A stretch of 64,000 bases of DNA from positions 496,001 to 560,000 of the forward strand of contig NZ_WAHS01000002.1 in the NCBI RefSeq assembly GCF_015714715.1, written 5' to 3'. Positions 52,574 to 62,488 of the stretch are shown here, piece after piece. Every line of letters begins with the position of its first letter. Position 1 is the stretch's first letter. The DNA is from Aestuariivirga litoralis (GTDB taxonomy: Bacteria; Pseudomonadota; Alphaproteobacteria; Rhizobiales; Aestuariivirgaceae). The notes under the pieces were generated by a model. The model was not told where the DNA came from. It searched no databases and saw nothing but the letters and a program-made list of their open reading frames with translations. The position numbers and the translations under genes were made by a program.

Positions 52574-53482
52574 CTATAAGCAGTGCTGCTGCTTTGGCAT
52601 CTCCTCTACCAGATATTCGATCCACGCGCGGGTCTTGGCAGCTGGGCGCCTGTTAGGATGGGTTACGGCATAGACCGCTCCCATGTCGACCAGCGGAACC
52701 TCCAGTTCCACTCTTTCCAGTCGACCATCTTCCAATGCTGGAGCCGCGATGAAGGTTGGCCCATACACTAGCCCTTGGCCGGCAACAGCAGCTGCAACAA
52801 GAGTGTCGCCATTGTCAGCATACAGCACGCCCTGGACAGGCACATCAATGTCGCCCTTGGTGCCGAAACGCCAAACCTTGCCGCCTCCTGTGGCAGATAG
52901 TGTGTATCCAACGCAGACATGATGCTTAAGGTCGGCAATCGTCCGAGGGACGCCTCGTTTTTTGAGATAGTCCGGCGAAGCACAGACAACGGCCGTCAGC
53001 GACGCCAGTTTGCGAGCGATGAGTAAGCTATCTCTGAGCCTGCCGGCACGAATGGCGACGTCCCAGCCCTCTTCCATCAGATCGACCAAACGATCGCTCG
53101 ATCCCAACTCGACCGTCAGTAATGGATAGCGCGCGCTGAAAGCGGGCAAGATGGGCGCAATGTTGATGGTTCCAAATGAAACCGGGACCGCGACCCGCAG
53201 AAGGCCTTCAACAGCCATGGTGCTGGCTGATGCCTCAGCCTCCGCATCAGACAGTTCAGCGAGCAGTCGGGTGGCTTCATCCAGAAAGCGCCGGCCTGCC
53301 TCAGTAAGGCTCAGTTTTCGCGTGGTGCGATGAACCAGCGTTACGCCTAGGCGGGCTTCAAGGGCGTCCATATGCTTTGCCGCCATAGCTGGTGATATGC
53401 CGAGGCTTCGCGAAGCGGCCGAAAGGCCGCCTTCATTCATCGCACGGGTGAATACTTCAATGCCTTTTAAGCGGTCAGCCAT
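52574..53482 (-). CDS. LysR-family transcriptional regulator
   Basis: This 302-residue protein has an N-terminal LysR winged helix (LKGIEVFTRAMNEGGLSAASRSLG, then ISPAMAAKHMDALEARLGVTLVHRTTRKLSLTEAG) and a two-lobed effector domain (LRVAVPVSFGTINIAPILPAF, ILPAF; GQGLVYGP). The LVHRTTRKLSLTEAG pattern is of the DsdC/AaeR-like large group. It is divergent from the SnoaL-FMN reductase-VOC-DoxX operon, with an inverted repeat in the 98-base gap, and so most likely controls it. Inducer unknown; the operon suggests a quinone or reactive electrophile. Confidence 0.9.
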   Translation of the reverse strand: MADRLKGIEVFTRAMNEGGLSAASRSLGISPAMAAKHMDALEARLGVTLVHRTTRKLSLTEAGRRFLDEATRLLAELSDAEAEASASTMAVEGLLRVAVPVSFGTINIAPILPAFSARYPLLTVELGSSDRLVDLMEEGWDVAIRAGRLRDSLLIARKLASLTAVVCASPDYLKKRGVPRTIADLKHHVCVGYTLSATGGGKVWRFGTKGDIDVPVQGVLYADNGDTLVAAAVAGQGLVYGPTFIAAPALEDGRLERVELEVPLVDMGAVYAVTHPNRRPAAKTRAWIEYLVEEMPKQQHCL

Positions 53483-53506
53483 TTCCTACCTAGGGTGTTA
53501 GGTGTT

Positions 53507-53517
53507 TCAAATTTTGA
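53507..53517. promoter_or_regulatory. Candidate LysR binding site in the divergent promoter
   Basis: TCAAA-T-TTTGA is an inverted repeat with the dyad arrangement expected of LysR-type sites (T-N11-A). It lies between the LysR gene and the SnoaL-like gene, 64 bases before the latter's ATG. A second small repeat CCTA-N6-TAGG lies at 53487-53500. The regulator is inferred from position. Confidence 0.45.
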
Positions 53518-53580
53518 GCATATTATTACCTTTCATGAAAAGATCCATATTGCGACCACTACTTAACAAGGAGATCCAAT

Positions 53581-54132
53581 ATGAAACTCTCACTCACCAC
53601 CCTGGTCGCTTCCCTGGCCCTCACCATGGCTCCCGCAGCTGTCATGGCCAAGACGACTGTGCCGGCCTCAATCATGGCTCAGCTTAAGGCCTACCAGAAC
53701 GCTGAAGCGACTACGAAGTCCTACATCAAGACCTTCGACAACCTGGATTTCGATGTCTATTCGAACCAGAAGTGGGACCGCCTGAAGGAAAGCCATTCGG
53801 CTGACGTGCTCGTACATTATCCCGACGGCTCCACCACCAAGGGCCTGGATGCTCATATCGCTGCGCTCAAGCCGTTCTTCGTGTTCTCTCCTGATCACAA
53901 GGTTGTTGCCCATCCGGTCAAGTTCGGCACAGGCGTCTGGACCGGCGTGATCGGCACCATCGAAGGCAGCTTCAGTCAGCCTATGGATCTTGGCGGCGGC
54001 AAGACGCTAGCTCCGACTGGCAAGCACTTCACCCTCTCGATGTCGACCATCGGTCATTGGACCAAGGCCGGCGTGATGGATGAAGAATACCTCTTCTGGG
54101 ACAACGCCTCTCTGATGTCGCAAATCCAGTAA
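53581..54132 (+). CDS. Secreted SnoaL-like (NTF2-fold) protein
   Basis: This 183-residue protein has a Sec signal peptide (MKLSLTTLVASLALTMAPAA, cleavage near VMA-K) and an NTF2/SnoaL-type body: FDNLDFDVYSNQKWDRLKES, HSADVLVHYPDGSTTKG, HIAALKPFF, GTGVWTGVIGTIEGSFSQP and EEYLFWDNASLMSQIQ. The family includes ester cyclases and many proteins without a known reaction. AAGGAG lies 7 bases before the ATG. It is the first gene of the LysR-linked operon; a periplasmic step acting on a small oxidised compound is possible. Confidence 0.8.
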   Translation: MKLSLTTLVASLALTMAPAAVMAKTTVPASIMAQLKAYQNAEATTKSYIKTFDNLDFDVYSNQKWDRLKESHSADVLVHYPDGSTTKGLDAHIAALKPFFVFSPDHKVVAHPVKFGTGVWTGVIGTIEGSFSQPMDLGGGKTLAPTGKHFTLSMSTIGHWTKAGVMDEEYLFWDNASLMSQIQ

Positions 54133-54193
54133 CAACAAGCGCTCTTGTTGCCTCGGCAGCGAGAGCGCCCTCAATTCCACATTGGAGGCCATC

Positions 54194-54745
54194 GTGAAAA
54201 CTGCTCTGACTCTCTCTGGTTCAATCCGCAAAGGTTCCTACAATCACATTTTGCAGCTCCACATGGGCCGGAAGCTGCGTGAAACAGGCTACGAGGTTAC
54301 TGATCTCAATCTTGCCGATTATCCGATGCCGATCTTCAATCAGGATCTGGAAGCAGAACACACTCCTGAAGCAGCCGGCCAACTCGCCAAAATGTTTGCG
54401 GCGGCCGATGTCGTGTTCATTGCTTCTCCAGAACACAACGCCGGCGCGACAGCGCTCATCGTGAACACTATCAGTTGGGTTTCCCGACAGAAGCACGACC
54501 AATGGGGCCATGCGGTCTGGGGCATTGGCGCTGTTTCAGCGGGCAAGTATGGCGGCATCGCCGGCATCCAGCATCTGCGGGACTCACTTAGCAAGCTGGG
54601 AGCCCTTCTCGCACCCACTTTGCTCGGCATCGGGCCGTCCAGCAGTGCCTTCGATGCGAACGGCGATCCGCTTGAGGATTCTATCAAATGGAAAGTGGGT
54701 CAGATGGTGAAAGAGCTGACTCAGTTTTCGCGCGGTAACAAATAA
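54194..54745 (+). CDS. NADPH-dependent FMN reductase (quinone reductase-like)
   Basis: Starting at GTG 54194 (GGAGG 5 bases upstream), the 183-residue protein begins MKTALTLSGSIRKGSYNHIL, with the flavodoxin-like FMN phosphate loop SGSIRKGSYN, DLNLADYPMPIFNQD, SPEHNAGATALIVNTISWVS (flavin site) and GIGAVSAGKYGG. ChrR/YieF-like members reduce quinones by two electrons and protect from redox cycling. It lies between the SnoaL-like and VOC genes in the LysR operon. Confidence 0.9.
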   Translation: MKTALTLSGSIRKGSYNHILQLHMGRKLRETGYEVTDLNLADYPMPIFNQDLEAEHTPEAAGQLAKMFAAADVVFIASPEHNAGATALIVNTISWVSRQKHDQWGHAVWGIGAVSAGKYGGIAGIQHLRDSLSKLGALLAPTLLGIGPSSSAFDANGDPLEDSIKWKVGQMVKELTQFSRGNK

Positions 54746-54779
54746 CAGGAATGCGCCCCGCAAGGGGCAGGAGAACACC

Positions 54780-55292
54780 ATGACGAAATACAGAATTCCC
54801 GGTAACTTCAAGCTTGGCCATGTCCATCTGAAGGTTGCCAACTTGGATCGAGCCATCGCCTTCTATGATGATGTTTTGGGTTTTGATCTGAACTTCAACA
54901 TGGGCGACTTCGCCTTCTTGTCGGCAGGTGGCTATCACCACCAAATTGGCCTGAATACCTGGGAAAGCAAAGATGGCAACCCGCCCGGCGACAACACGTC
55001 GGGGCTTTACCATTTCGCTCTGAATTATCCCGAACGAAAAGACCTCGCGAACATCGTCAAACGCCTTGTCGACAAGGACTACCCGATCGACGGCAGTGCT
55101 GACCACACCAGCCATCTCGCTGTTTACCTCCGTGATCCGGACGGTAACGGCATCGAGCTTGCCTGGGATCGTCCCCCTGAAACCTGGGCCCGTTGGCGGG
55201 GCAATCTGACACGCGCGAAGATCGGCCAGCTGAACAGCCCGTTGAATCTCAATGAGCTGATTGCCGAGGCCGACGAAGAAGACTTAGCCTAA
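54780..55292 (+). CDS. VOC-family (glyoxalase / extradiol dioxygenase-fold) protein
   Basis: This 170-residue protein has LGHVHLKVANLDRAIAFYDD (metal His in HVHL), GYHHQIGLNTW (second His), GLYHFALNYPERKDL and YLRDPDGNGIELAWDRP (metal Glu). Its closest pattern is the CatE-like catechol-2,3-dioxygenase/glyoxalase group. With the DoxX and quinone reductase genes it resembles the Bacillus mhq/cat quinone-stress set (CatE is VOC, CatD is DoxX). The substrate is inferred as a catechol, quinone or thiol adduct. Confidence 0.88.
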   Translation: MTKYRIPGNFKLGHVHLKVANLDRAIAFYDDVLGFDLNFNMGDFAFLSAGGYHHQIGLNTWESKDGNPPGDNTSGLYHFALNYPERKDLANIVKRLVDKDYPIDGSADHTSHLAVYLRDPDGNGIELAWDRPPETWARWRGNLTRAKIGQLNSPLNLNELIAEADEEDLA

Positions 55293-55363
55293 CCAACTTT
55301 TTACCGAACGACGAATGATCGTTACGGCAACCAACAGCTCTTTCAATTTAAGGATCAATCAAA

Positions 55364-55780
55364 ATGACACATGCTGACTTCATTCCCTACGCGACACTGC
55401 TATTGCGCGTCTCTCTCGGCGTGCTCTTCCTGGCCCATGGCCTGCTGAAGCTGCTTGTATTCAAGCCCGCCGGCACGGCCGCCTACTTCAAGTCCCTGGG
55501 CCTGCCTGGCTTTGTCGCTTACATGACTATCGCAGCCGAACTCGGCGGCGGCATGCTGCTACTCCTAGGGGTCGCGACCACCCTGGTCGCGCTCGCGCTC
55601 ATCCCGCTCATCATTGGCACAATCGTTACGGTCCATGGCGCCAAGGGCTGGATGTTCAGCAATGAAGGTGGCGGTTGGGAATTTCCGGCTTTCTGGGCTC
55701 TTGCCCTGCTGATCCAGTCGCTTCTTGGCAGTGGCGCTACGTCACTTGGCGCTTCGGTTGGTCTCGGCTGGCTTTCGTGA
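55364..55780 (+). CDS. DoxX-family membrane protein
   Basis: This 138-residue protein has four helices and the DoxX hallmarks LLLRVSLGVLFLAHGLLKL, KPAGTAAYFKSLGLPG and AAELGGGMLLLLGV. DoxX proteins (for example CatD, MhqP) occur in quinone and oxidative stress operons, possibly as part of membrane oxidoreductase complexes. It closes the LysR-linked operon and is followed by a strong hairpin. Confidence 0.9.
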   Translation: MTHADFIPYATLLLRVSLGVLFLAHGLLKLLVFKPAGTAAYFKSLGLPGFVAYMTIAAELGGGMLLLLGVATTLVALALIPLIIGTIVTVHGAKGWMFSNEGGGWEFPAFWALALLIQSLLGSGATSLGASVGLGWLS

Positions 55781-55790
55781 TCTTACCTTA

Positions 55791-55815
55791 CGGCTTGCAG
55801 CGGTCCTGCAAGCCG
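55791..55815 (+). terminator. Terminator-like hairpin after the DoxX gene
   Basis: A perfect 10-base stem CGGCTTGCAG / CTGCAAGCCG with loop CGGTC lies 10 bases after the DoxX stop, followed by CTTTA. The stem is strong but the T-run is short. It marks the end of the LysR-linked operon. Confidence 0.7.
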
Positions 55816-56167
55816 CTTTACCTCATTCCATAACGCCGGTTATGCGAACACTTGTTCTTCTCTGCATTAACGGATCAAAAAAACAGTTTAGTTGATTGGA
55901 AAACTTGTGACAGCTGTCCAGTTTAGCCATGAGTTAAAGTGCGATGACTTGTGGCGTTAGTGGCAAATTTCGGCGCTAATTCACCCAAGCACCAGTCCGA
56001 ATTTGGAAAACTTTGCTGAGAGCCTGAGACCAGGACGACAAATTGGGCGGAAAATCCATGCAGAGACGCCGCCAGAGACTACAGCCGTGAGATTAGCGTA
56101 GCAAAAGCCCCGCAGAACCGGGCCATTCCCAAAAAGTGCGACGAATTTGAATTGTCACTGAAATGAG
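55816..56167. other. Gene-free stretch before the tRNA
   Basis: No gene is seen in about 350 bases. An inverted repeat CATAAC-N4-GTTATG (55829-55844) is the only ordered motif noticed. The sequence around 55845-56000 is AT-rich relative to neighbours. Confidence 0.4.
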
Positions 56168-56243
56168 TGGTGGAGCGAAGGGGGATCGAACCCCTGACCT
56201 CGGCATTGCGAACGCCGCGCTCTCCCAACTGAGCTACCGCCCC
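56168..56243 (-). tRNA. tRNA-Ala (anticodon CGC), CCA encoded
   Basis: The minus strand folds fully: acceptor GGGGCGG with TCGCTCC and A73-CCA, D arm GCTC/GAGC, anticodon stem CGGCG/TGCCG with loop TTCGCAA (anticodon CGC, reading GCG), and T arm AGGGG/CCCCT with TTCGATC. The G3:U70 pair, the identity signal of alanine tRNAs, is present. Confidence 0.95.
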
Positions 56244-56382
56244 ATTCTGCGGCGCGCGACATGGCCGTTGAAGGTGGCGGCAATCTAGTCGCGGGCGCCA
56301 TCCGGCGTCAACACCGCCCGAGGCTTGTAAGTGCAAGGGCTTGTGATTAAATCTCGAGGCTGAACCCAAGGACCCTTTGTAC

Positions 56383-56673
56383 ATGAATCCCTTTATCTGG
56401 CTGCTTCTCGAAATCATCTCGATCTATCGCTGGGTGTTGATCGCCACCATCGTGTTGAGCTGGCTGCTGGCTTTCAACATCATCAATTACGGCAACCAGT
56501 TTGTGCGCCAGGTGGACCAAGTGCTGCGCGTGCTGACTGAGCCGGTGCTGGCCCCCATCCGCCGCATCCTGCCTTCGATTTCGGGGCTGGATTTTTCGCC
56601 CATCGTGCTGTTCATTCTTCTGGCGTTCCTTGAACAGGCCGTCATCTACTACCTATTGCCGCTGATGCAATAA
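56383..56673 (+). CDS. YggT-family membrane protein
   Basis: This 96-residue protein (MNPFIWLLLEIISIYRWVLI) has two helices around the family core LSWLLAFNIINYGNQFVRQVDQV and TEPVLAPIRRILPSISGLDFSPIV. YggT proteins are integral membrane proteins of poorly known function, linked to osmotic tolerance and division-related factors. ATG 56383 is preferred over TTG 56377; AAGGA lies 10 bases before it. Confidence 0.9.
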   Translation: MNPFIWLLLEIISIYRWVLIATIVLSWLLAFNIINYGNQFVRQVDQVLRVLTEPVLAPIRRILPSISGLDFSPIVLFILLAFLEQAVIYYLLPLMQ

Positions 56674-56702
56674 TCCATCCGGCACTTTGCGGAGTTACAG
56701 AA

Positions 56703-57290
56703 ATGAGATTTTTTGTTCTCGCCTTGAGTGCCTTAGCGATCAGCACAACCGCACAGGCTGATGCGGTGAAGTCAGTCTATACCAAGATCGACTTGAAGAA
56801 ATGCCGGCAGACCGAGAAAGCCGACGAGTATGTCTTCGGCGGCACTTGGGCCTGCAAAGGTTTGGGTGGCTACGATGTGTTCGTCAGCTCCGCCGATGAC
56901 CGTGAATCCGCCGCCTTCGGCAAGGTCAAGGGCAACAATTGCGCCGGGCTGAAGACCTTCAACGGCTTTAACTCGGTAGGCAACACGGTCGAATGGCGCG
57001 TGAAGAACGGCAAGCCTTTCGCTGCCATCCTGCGCTGGACAGTTTCAATCGATCCGGAAGATTCCACCAAGCAGGCCACCTGGCTGGTGGTAAGCAAGCT
57101 GGAAAAGGGCGAAGCCTGCCACATGCATTATGTGTCGGGCTCTTATCCCAACGCCAATGCACAGGCGCAAAAGGCCGCCGACGACCTGGCGGTGGACTTC
57201 AAGTGCGAGACCGATGTGCCCACGGTGGATTCCAAAGTAGGCCCACCGGGCATCACCATGGAATCCTGTAGCGGGTTGGCGCGAGAGTAA
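56703..57290 (+). CDS. Secreted protein of unknown function
   Basis: This 195-residue protein has a Sec signal peptide (MRFFVLALSALAISTTAQAD, cleavage near AQA-D) and about six cysteines in the mature part (KKCRQTEK, TWACKG, NNCAGLK, EACHMH, FKCETD, ESCSG), suggesting disulfides in the periplasm. I do not recognise its family. It follows the YggT gene by 29 bases and converges with typA. Confidence 0.75.
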   Translation: MRFFVLALSALAISTTAQADAVKSVYTKIDLKKCRQTEKADEYVFGGTWACKGLGGYDVFVSSADDRESAAFGKVKGNNCAGLKTFNGFNSVGNTVEWRVKNGKPFAAILRWTVSIDPEDSTKQATWLVVSKLEKGEACHMHYVSGSYPNANAQAQKAADDLAVDFKCETDVPTVDSKVGPPGITMESCSGLARE

Positions 57291-57299
57291 GAAGGCGCC

Positions 57300-59126
57300 T
57301 TACTCCGCCGCTTCCTTGGCGCGGCTCAAGCGCTTGCGCTCGTTCGGATCGAGATGGATCTTGCGCAGCCGGATCGACTTCGGCGTGATTTCCACGAGTT
57401 CGTCTTCGCCCACGTAAGCCAGCGCCTTTTCCAGCGACATCTTGATCGGTGGCGTGAGTACAACAGCTTCTTCTGCACCCTTGGAACGCACGTTGGAGAG
57501 CTTCTTGCCCTTGATCACATTCAGCTCAAGATCATTGCCGCGCGTGTGCTCGCCAATGATCATGCCCTGATAAACCTTGGTGCCATGTTCAATGAACATC
57601 GGCCCGCGGTCCTGCAGGTTGAAAATGGCATAGGCCACGGCCTCGCCATCCGAATTCGACAGCAGCGCACCCGTGTGGCGGCCGGGAATGTCGCCCACGA
57701 AAGGCGCATATTCGTGGAACAGGCGGTTCATGATCGCTGTGCCGCGCGTGTCGCTCATCAATTCGCCTTGATAGCCGATGAGGCCGCGCGTTGGCGCGTG
57801 GAACACGATACGCTGGCGGCCATGGCCCGAGGGGCGCATGTCGCGCATCGCGGCGCGGCGTTCGGAAAGCTTCTGCACCACCACGCCAGTATGTTCTTCG
57901 TCCACGTCGATGACGACTTCTTCAATCGGCTCCAGCCTTTCGCCGGTGGCTTCATCGGTCTTGAACACCACGCGCGGGCGGCCCACGGTGAGCTCGAAAC
58001 CTTCGCGGCGCATCACTTCAATGAGAATGCCAAGCTGCAATTCGCCACGGCCTGCCACTTCGAAAGCATCGGTTTCAGTTTCAGATGCCGTGACCTTCAG
58101 CGCCACATTGCCTTCAGCTTCGCGCAGCAGGCGGTCACGGATCACGCGGCTCTGCACCTTGTCGCCTTCTTTGCCAGCCAGCGGGCCGTCATTGATGCGG
58201 AAGGTCATGGTCAAAGTCGGCGGATCAATCGGCTGCGCCTGGATCGGCTCAGTCACGGCAGGGTCAGCAATCGTATCGGCCACGGTGGCGATGGTGAGGC
58301 CGGAGATGGCAATAATGTCGCCGGCAAAAGCTTCATCCACCGGCAGGCGTTCAAGGCCACGGAAGGCCAGAACTTTTGAAATGCGGCCACTTTCAGCAAT
58401 GTTGCCTTCACGGCCCAAGGCCTTCACGGCCTGGTTGGCCTTGATCGAACCCGAACGGATGCGCCCGGTGAGCACGCGGCCCAGGAACGGATTGGCTTCA
58501 ATCGTCGTCACCAGCATGCGGAACGGGCCTTCTTCCACGATGGGTGGCCGCACATGCGACACGATGGTGTCGAACAGCGCCGCCATGTTGTCTTCTTCTT
58601 TTTCCGGCTTGTGCGACATCCAGCCCAGCTTGGCAGAACCGTAAATGATCGGGAAATCAAGCTGCTCATCGGTGGCATCGAGTGCGGCAAAGAGATCAAA
58701 CACCTCATTCACCACTTCCTGGAAGCGCTGGTCCGGGCGGTCGATCTTGTTGATCACCACGATTGGCTTGAGGCCGAGCTTCAGGGCCTTTTGCAGCACG
58801 AACTTGGTCTGCGGCATCGGGCCTTCAGCGGCGTCGACGAGAAGCGCAGCACCGTCCACCATGTTGAGAATGCGTTCAACTTCGCCGCCGAAATCGGCGT
58901 GGCCGGGCGTGTCGACGATGTTGATGCGCGTGTCTTTCCACTGCACCGAAGTGACCTTGGCGAGAATGGTAATGCCACGCTCTTTTTCGAGATCGTTCGA
59001 GTCCATCGCACGCTCGGCAACCTTCTGGTTGTCGCGGAAGGTGCCGGACTGCGACAGCAGGCGGTCGATCAAAGTGGTCTTGCCGTGGTCAACGTGGGCA
59101 ATGATGGCAATGTTGCGCAAATTCAT
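57300..59126 (-). CDS. typA: Ribosome-associated GTPase TypA/BipA
   Basis: This 608-residue protein has the translation-factor GTPase motifs [10 protein letters not shown] (G1), ERGITI (G2), [11 protein letters not shown] (G3), NKIDR (G4), then elongation-factor-like domains and the TypA-specific C-terminal part ([47 protein letters not shown]). TypA binds the ribosome and supports growth at low temperature and under stress. It is full length. Confidence 0.97.
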   Translation of the reverse strand: MNLRNIAIIAHVDHGKTTLIDRLLSQSGTFRDNQKVAERAMDSNDLEKERGITILAKVTSVQWKDTRINIVDTPGHADFGGEVERILNMVDGAALLVDAAEGPMPQTKFVLQKALKLGLKPIVVINKIDRPDQRFQEVVNEVFDLFAALDATDEQLDFPIIYGSAKLGWMSHKPEKEEDNMAALFDTIVSHVRPPIVEEGPFRMLVTTIEANPFLGRVLTGRIRSGSIKANQAVKALGREGNIAESGRISKVLAFRGLERLPVDEAFAGDIIAISGLTIATVADTIADPAVTEPIQAQPIDPPTLTMTFRINDGPLAGKEGDKVQSRVIRDRLLREAEGNVALKVTASETETDAFEVAGRGELQLGILIEVMRREGFELTVGRPRVVFKTDEATGERLEPIEEVVIDVDEEHTGVVVQKLSERRAAMRDMRPSGHGRQRIVFHAPTRGLIGYQGELMSDTRGTAIMNRLFHEYAPFVGDIPGRHTGALLSNSDGEAVAYAIFNLQDRGPMFIEHGTKVYQGMIIGEHTRGNDLELNVIKGKKLSNVRSKGAEEAVVLTPPIKMSLEKALAYVGEDELVEITPKSIRLRKIHLDPNERKRLSRAKEAAE

Positions 59127-59255
59127 GGGAGGCGCGGACTTTCTGTCAAATTGAGCGGATTTGCGCCGCCCTTAGCATGTGCAGCATGGAGAAGCAAACG
59201 ATGGTGTTTGCCACCTTCTAGCGCCTAAATCTGCGTCTGTGAGAAGAGTCTGAGT

Positions 59256-60473
59256 TTAAGTATTCCGCTTCCGCGCCGCCAGCGTGCGCAGGCGCAGGGC
59301 GTTCAAGCGAATAAAGCCCGCCGCGTCCTTCTGGTCATATGCACCGCGGTCGTCCTCGAAGGTCACCAGCTCATTGTTATAGAGCGACTTCGTGGACTTG
59401 CGGCCCACCACGATCACATTGCCCTTGTAGAGCTTGAGGCGCACCGTGCCTTCGACATTCTCAGACGCCTTGTCGATCATCGCCTGCAGCATCTCGCGCT
59501 CCGGCGCGAACCAGAAGCCGTAATAGATCAGCTCGGCATATTTCGGCATCAGCGAATCTTTGAGATGCGCCGCTTCGCGGTCCAGCGTCAGGCTTTCCAT
59601 GGCGCGGTGCGCAACCGACAGGATTGAGCCGCCCGGCGTTTCATAAACGCCGCGCGATTTCATGCCGACGAAACGGTTCTCGACCAGATCAAGCCTGCCA
59701 ATGCCATTGTCATGGCCGAGGCGATTAAGCTCGGTCAGCAGTGTGGCCGGAGACATGGCCTTGCCATCGATGGCGATGGGGTCGCCCTTCAGGAATTCGA
59801 TCTCGACATAGGTTGCCTTGTCGGGCGCATCTTCCGGCGCAATGGTGCGCTGATAGACGATGGCGGGCGGCTCCACCCACGGGTCTTCCAGCACTTTGCC
59901 TTCAGACGAGGAGTGCAAGAGATTGGCATCGACCGAGAACGGCGCATCGCCGCGCTTGTCCTTGGTCACCTGGATTTGGTTCTTCTCAGCAAAGTCGATC
60001 AGGTCCGTGCGGCTTTTGAATTGCCATTCACGCCAGGGTGCGATCACCTTGATATCGGGGTTCAGCGCGTAAGCCGTGAGTTCAAAACGTACCTGATCAT
60101 TGCCCTTGCCGGTGGCGCCATGGGCCACGGCATCAGCGCCGGTTTCGGCAGCAATCTCGATCAGGCGCTTGGCGATCAGCGGCCGCGCGATCGACGTGCC
60201 CAACAGATAAACACCTTCGTAAAGTGCATTGGCGCGGAACATCGGGAAAACAAAATCGCGCACGAATTCCTCGCGCACATCTTCGATGTAGATCTGCTTG
60301 ATCCCCATCGCTTCGGCCTTCTTGCGCGCCGGCTCGATCTCGCCGCCCTGCCCCAGATCGGCAGTGAAGGTGACAACCTCGCAGCCATATTCGGTCTGAA
60401 GCCATTTCAAAATGATCGAAGTATCAAGCCCGCCCGAATAGGCAAGGACGACTTTCTTGGGTTTGGTAGCCAT
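59256..60473 (-). CDS. argG: Argininosuccinate synthase
   Basis: From ATG 60473 ([20 protein letters not shown]) the 405-residue protein has the ATP PP-loop [19 protein letters not shown], the citrulline/aspartate segments [16 protein letters not shown] and APWREW, and the C-terminal [13 protein letters not shown]. It condenses citrulline and aspartate to argininosuccinate in arginine synthesis. The open frame continues upstream for 79 residues of non-protein-like sequence, which is rejected as coding. Confidence 0.97.
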   Translation of the reverse strand: MATKPKKVVLAYSGGLDTSIILKWLQTEYGCEVVTFTADLGQGGEIEPARKKAEAMGIKQIYIEDVREEFVRDFVFPMFRANALYEGVYLLGTSIARPLIAKRLIEIAAETGADAVAHGATGKGNDQVRFELTAYALNPDIKVIAPWREWQFKSRTDLIDFAEKNQIQVTKDKRGDAPFSVDANLLHSSSEGKVLEDPWVEPPAIVYQRTIAPEDAPDKATYVEIEFLKGDPIAIDGKAMSPATLLTELNRLGHDNGIGRLDLVENRFVGMKSRGVYETPGGSILSVAHRAMESLTLDREAAHLKDSLMPKYAELIYYGFWFAPEREMLQAMIDKASENVEGTVRLKLYKGNVIVVGRKSTKSLYNNELVTFEDDRGAYDQKDAAGFIRLNALRLRTLAARKRNT

Positions 60474-60535
60474 GACAGAACTCGCTGAATTTTCAGCGCG
60501 TCGATACCAGCCTTCAAAGCCCGCCACAACCCCGC

Positions 60536-61732
60536 TTAAAGCGACGCTTCCGCCTTCGTCCGCTCGCTGGCACGCACTTTTTGGCTCTCGCTTTTCAGCT
60601 GGCCACATGCGGCCATGATATCCCTGCCGCGCGGCGTGCGCACCGGGCTGGCATAGCCGGCGTTGTTCAGGATCTCGGCAAAGGCCTCGATCACATCCCA
60701 CTCGCTGCACTCATACGCCGTGCCCGGCCAGGGGTTGAATGGTATGAGATTCACCTTCGCCGGAATGCCCTTCAGCAACTGCACCAGCCGCTTGGCGTCT
60801 TCCTTCGTATCATTCACACCCTTCAGCATCACATATTCAAACGTGATGCGGCGCGCGTTGGATGAGCCCGGATAGTTGCGGCAGGCCTCCAGCAATTCCT
60901 TGATTGGATATTTCTTGTTCAGCGGCACCAGCTTGTTACGCACCTCATCCGTCGTACCGTGCAGCGAAATCGCCAGCGACGAACCGATCTCATCACCGGC
61001 GCGCACAATCTCCGGCACCACGCCGGACGTGGACAGCGTGATGCGGCGCTTCGACAGCGACAGGCCCTCGCCATCCGAGGCAATGTCGATTGCACCCTTC
61101 ACATTGTCGAAATTATAGAGCGGCTCGCCCATGCCCATCAGCACCACATTGGTGACATAGCGGCCTGAAGACGGCGGCTGCGGATTGGCTTCAAGGTCCG
61201 CCGGCCAATCCTTGATCTTGTCGCGCGCCAGCATGATCTGCCCGGCGATTTCGCCCGCCGTCAAATTGCGCACCAGCTTCTGCGTGCCGGTGTGGCAGAA
61301 GGTGCAAGTGAGCGTGCAGCCGACTTGTGACGAAATGCACAAGGTACCGCGGTCTTCTTCCGGAATGTAAACCGTTTCGATCTCATGCCGCTGGCCGCGC
61401 TCATCAGGGGCCAGGCGCAGCAGCCATTTGCGCGTGCCATCGGATGAAATCTGCTCGGTCACCACTTCGGGCCTTCCGATCACGAACATCTCATCCAGCT
61501 TGCGCTGCATATCTTTCGAGATATCCGTCATCCGCGAAAATTCGGTATAGCCGCGATTATAGATCCAATGCCACAGCTGGCGCATGCGCATGCGGCGCTG
61601 CTTCTCCGGCACGCCGACTTCGCCCAGGATTTCCGTCAACTGTTCGCGGGACAGCCCGACCAGCGAACGGCGCGTGTCATTGGGGATATAGGAGGCGGCA
61701 ACAGGTTCCGCTGATTTCAAAAGTGTAACCAT
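60536..61732 (-). CDS. rlmN: 23S rRNA (adenine-2503-C2)/tRNA methyltransferase RlmN
   Basis: This 398-residue radical-SAM protein has the 4Fe-4S cysteines in [11 protein letters not shown], the GMGEPL loop, [17 protein letters not shown] and the second methyl-carrying cysteine in MAACGQL, with the N-terminal [11 protein letters not shown]. It methylates A2503 of 23S rRNA and A37 of some tRNAs. Full length; it lies 62 bases upstream of argG on the same strand. Confidence 0.97.
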   Translation of the reverse strand: MVTLLKSAEPVAASYIPNDTRRSLVGLSREQLTEILGEVGVPEKQRRMRMRQLWHWIYNRGYTEFSRMTDISKDMQRKLDEMFVIGRPEVVTEQISSDGTRKWLLRLAPDERGQRHEIETVYIPEEDRGTLCISSQVGCTLTCTFCHTGTQKLVRNLTAGEIAGQIMLARDKIKDWPADLEANPQPPSSGRYVTNVVLMGMGEPLYNFDNVKGAIDIASDGEGLSLSKRRITLSTSGVVPEIVRAGDEIGSSLAISLHGTTDEVRNKLVPLNKKYPIKELLEACRNYPGSSNARRITFEYVMLKGVNDTKEDAKRLVQLLKGIPAKVNLIPFNPWPGTAYECSEWDVIEAFAEILNNAGYASPVRTPRGRDIMAACGQLKSESQKVRASERTKAEASL

Positions 61733-61750
61733 TGGGGCCCATATAGGGGC

Positions 61751-62488
61751 TTATTGCGCCGCTGTCACCGCCACCATAGGCCCGAGCGGTGCGAGGAAAT
61801 CACTGCGCCCGATTTCCGGCGCATAAAGACTCGAAACCGAGCCATCCAGGAACAGCGCATTCTTGCATTTCAGCCCGTCCAGAAAAAGGGCAGCAAATTC
61901 ATGGAAAGTGACAAACCCATCGCTGATCACGAAGGCAATCGTATGATCATCAATCATGCCCACGCCATTGCGGATCTTCATCGACGTACCGCTGGCCGAA
62001 ATTTTCGGATGGATGGCACCATTGATCACCAGCATCGGCCCGGATTGTGTGGCATAATCGGGCTTGATGCCGCTCTTGATGAAAGCGTCGCTCTCCATCA
62101 CGCCAGCCTTTTGGCCGGCCACATAAAACACCCCATTGGGCTTCATGTGGAAATTGCCCGCGCCATTGCGGCGGTTGATCTTGTGCAGCACCTTTCCGCC
62201 TTCAACGTAAAGGCCAACGGGCTTCAGGTCGTTGCCGAACATGCCGCCATTCATGGCAAACCACAACTTTTGTCCCTGCGCTTCCAGCCCGCGCTCAAGG
62301 CTGAGGAAACTGCCGTAAGGCTGGCCATTGCCGTCGAGATTAAAGATCGAGATTTTTTCCTTGCGCGTATCGAACGTGCAGACCGTGTAATTCTGCCCGT
62401 CACGCGACATGCCTTTGCATTCCGCCGAGGCCGAAGCCGCGAAAGCCAGAGTAAGCAGCGCCGCAACGGCCAGCCGGATCAGTGTCAT
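61751..62488 (-). CDS. Phosphodiester glycosidase-like (NAGPA/DUF2233) secreted protein
   Basis: From ATG 62488 (MTLIRLAVAALLTLAFAASA, signal peptide) this protein (about 245 residues) has the NAGPA/DUF2233-type core: LWFAMNGGMFGNDLKPVGLY, GNFHMKPNGVFYV, TQSGPMLVINGAIHP, NGVGMIDDHTIAFVISD and LFLDGSVSSLYAPE. Human NAGPA cleaves a sugar phosphodiester; bacterial members are mostly uncharacterised. The ATG overlaps the IalB-family stop (ATGA), so translation is coupled. A cell-envelope role is likely. Confidence 0.85.
   Translation of the reverse strand: MTLIRLAVAALLTLAFAASASAECKGMSRDGQNYTVCTFDTRKEKISIFNLDGNGQPYGSFLSLERGLEAQGQKLWFAMNGGMFGNDLKPVGLYVEGGKVLHKINRRNGAGNFHMKPNGVFYVAGQKAGVMESDAFIKSGIKPDYATQSGPMLVINGAIHPKISASGTSMKIRNGVGMIDDHTIAFVISDGFVTFHEFAALFLDGLKCKNALFLDGSVSSLYAPEIGRSDFLAPLGPMVAVTAAQ

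Noticed and set aside
52127-52656. Small open frames at 52127-52348 and 52435-52656
   Set aside because: No ribosome-binding site, family match or context; the second runs into the end of the LysR gene on the other strand.
59256-60710. N-terminally extended argG from 60710
   Set aside because: The extra 79 codons show no argG homology; the normal ATG at 60473 begins the conserved PP-loop domain.
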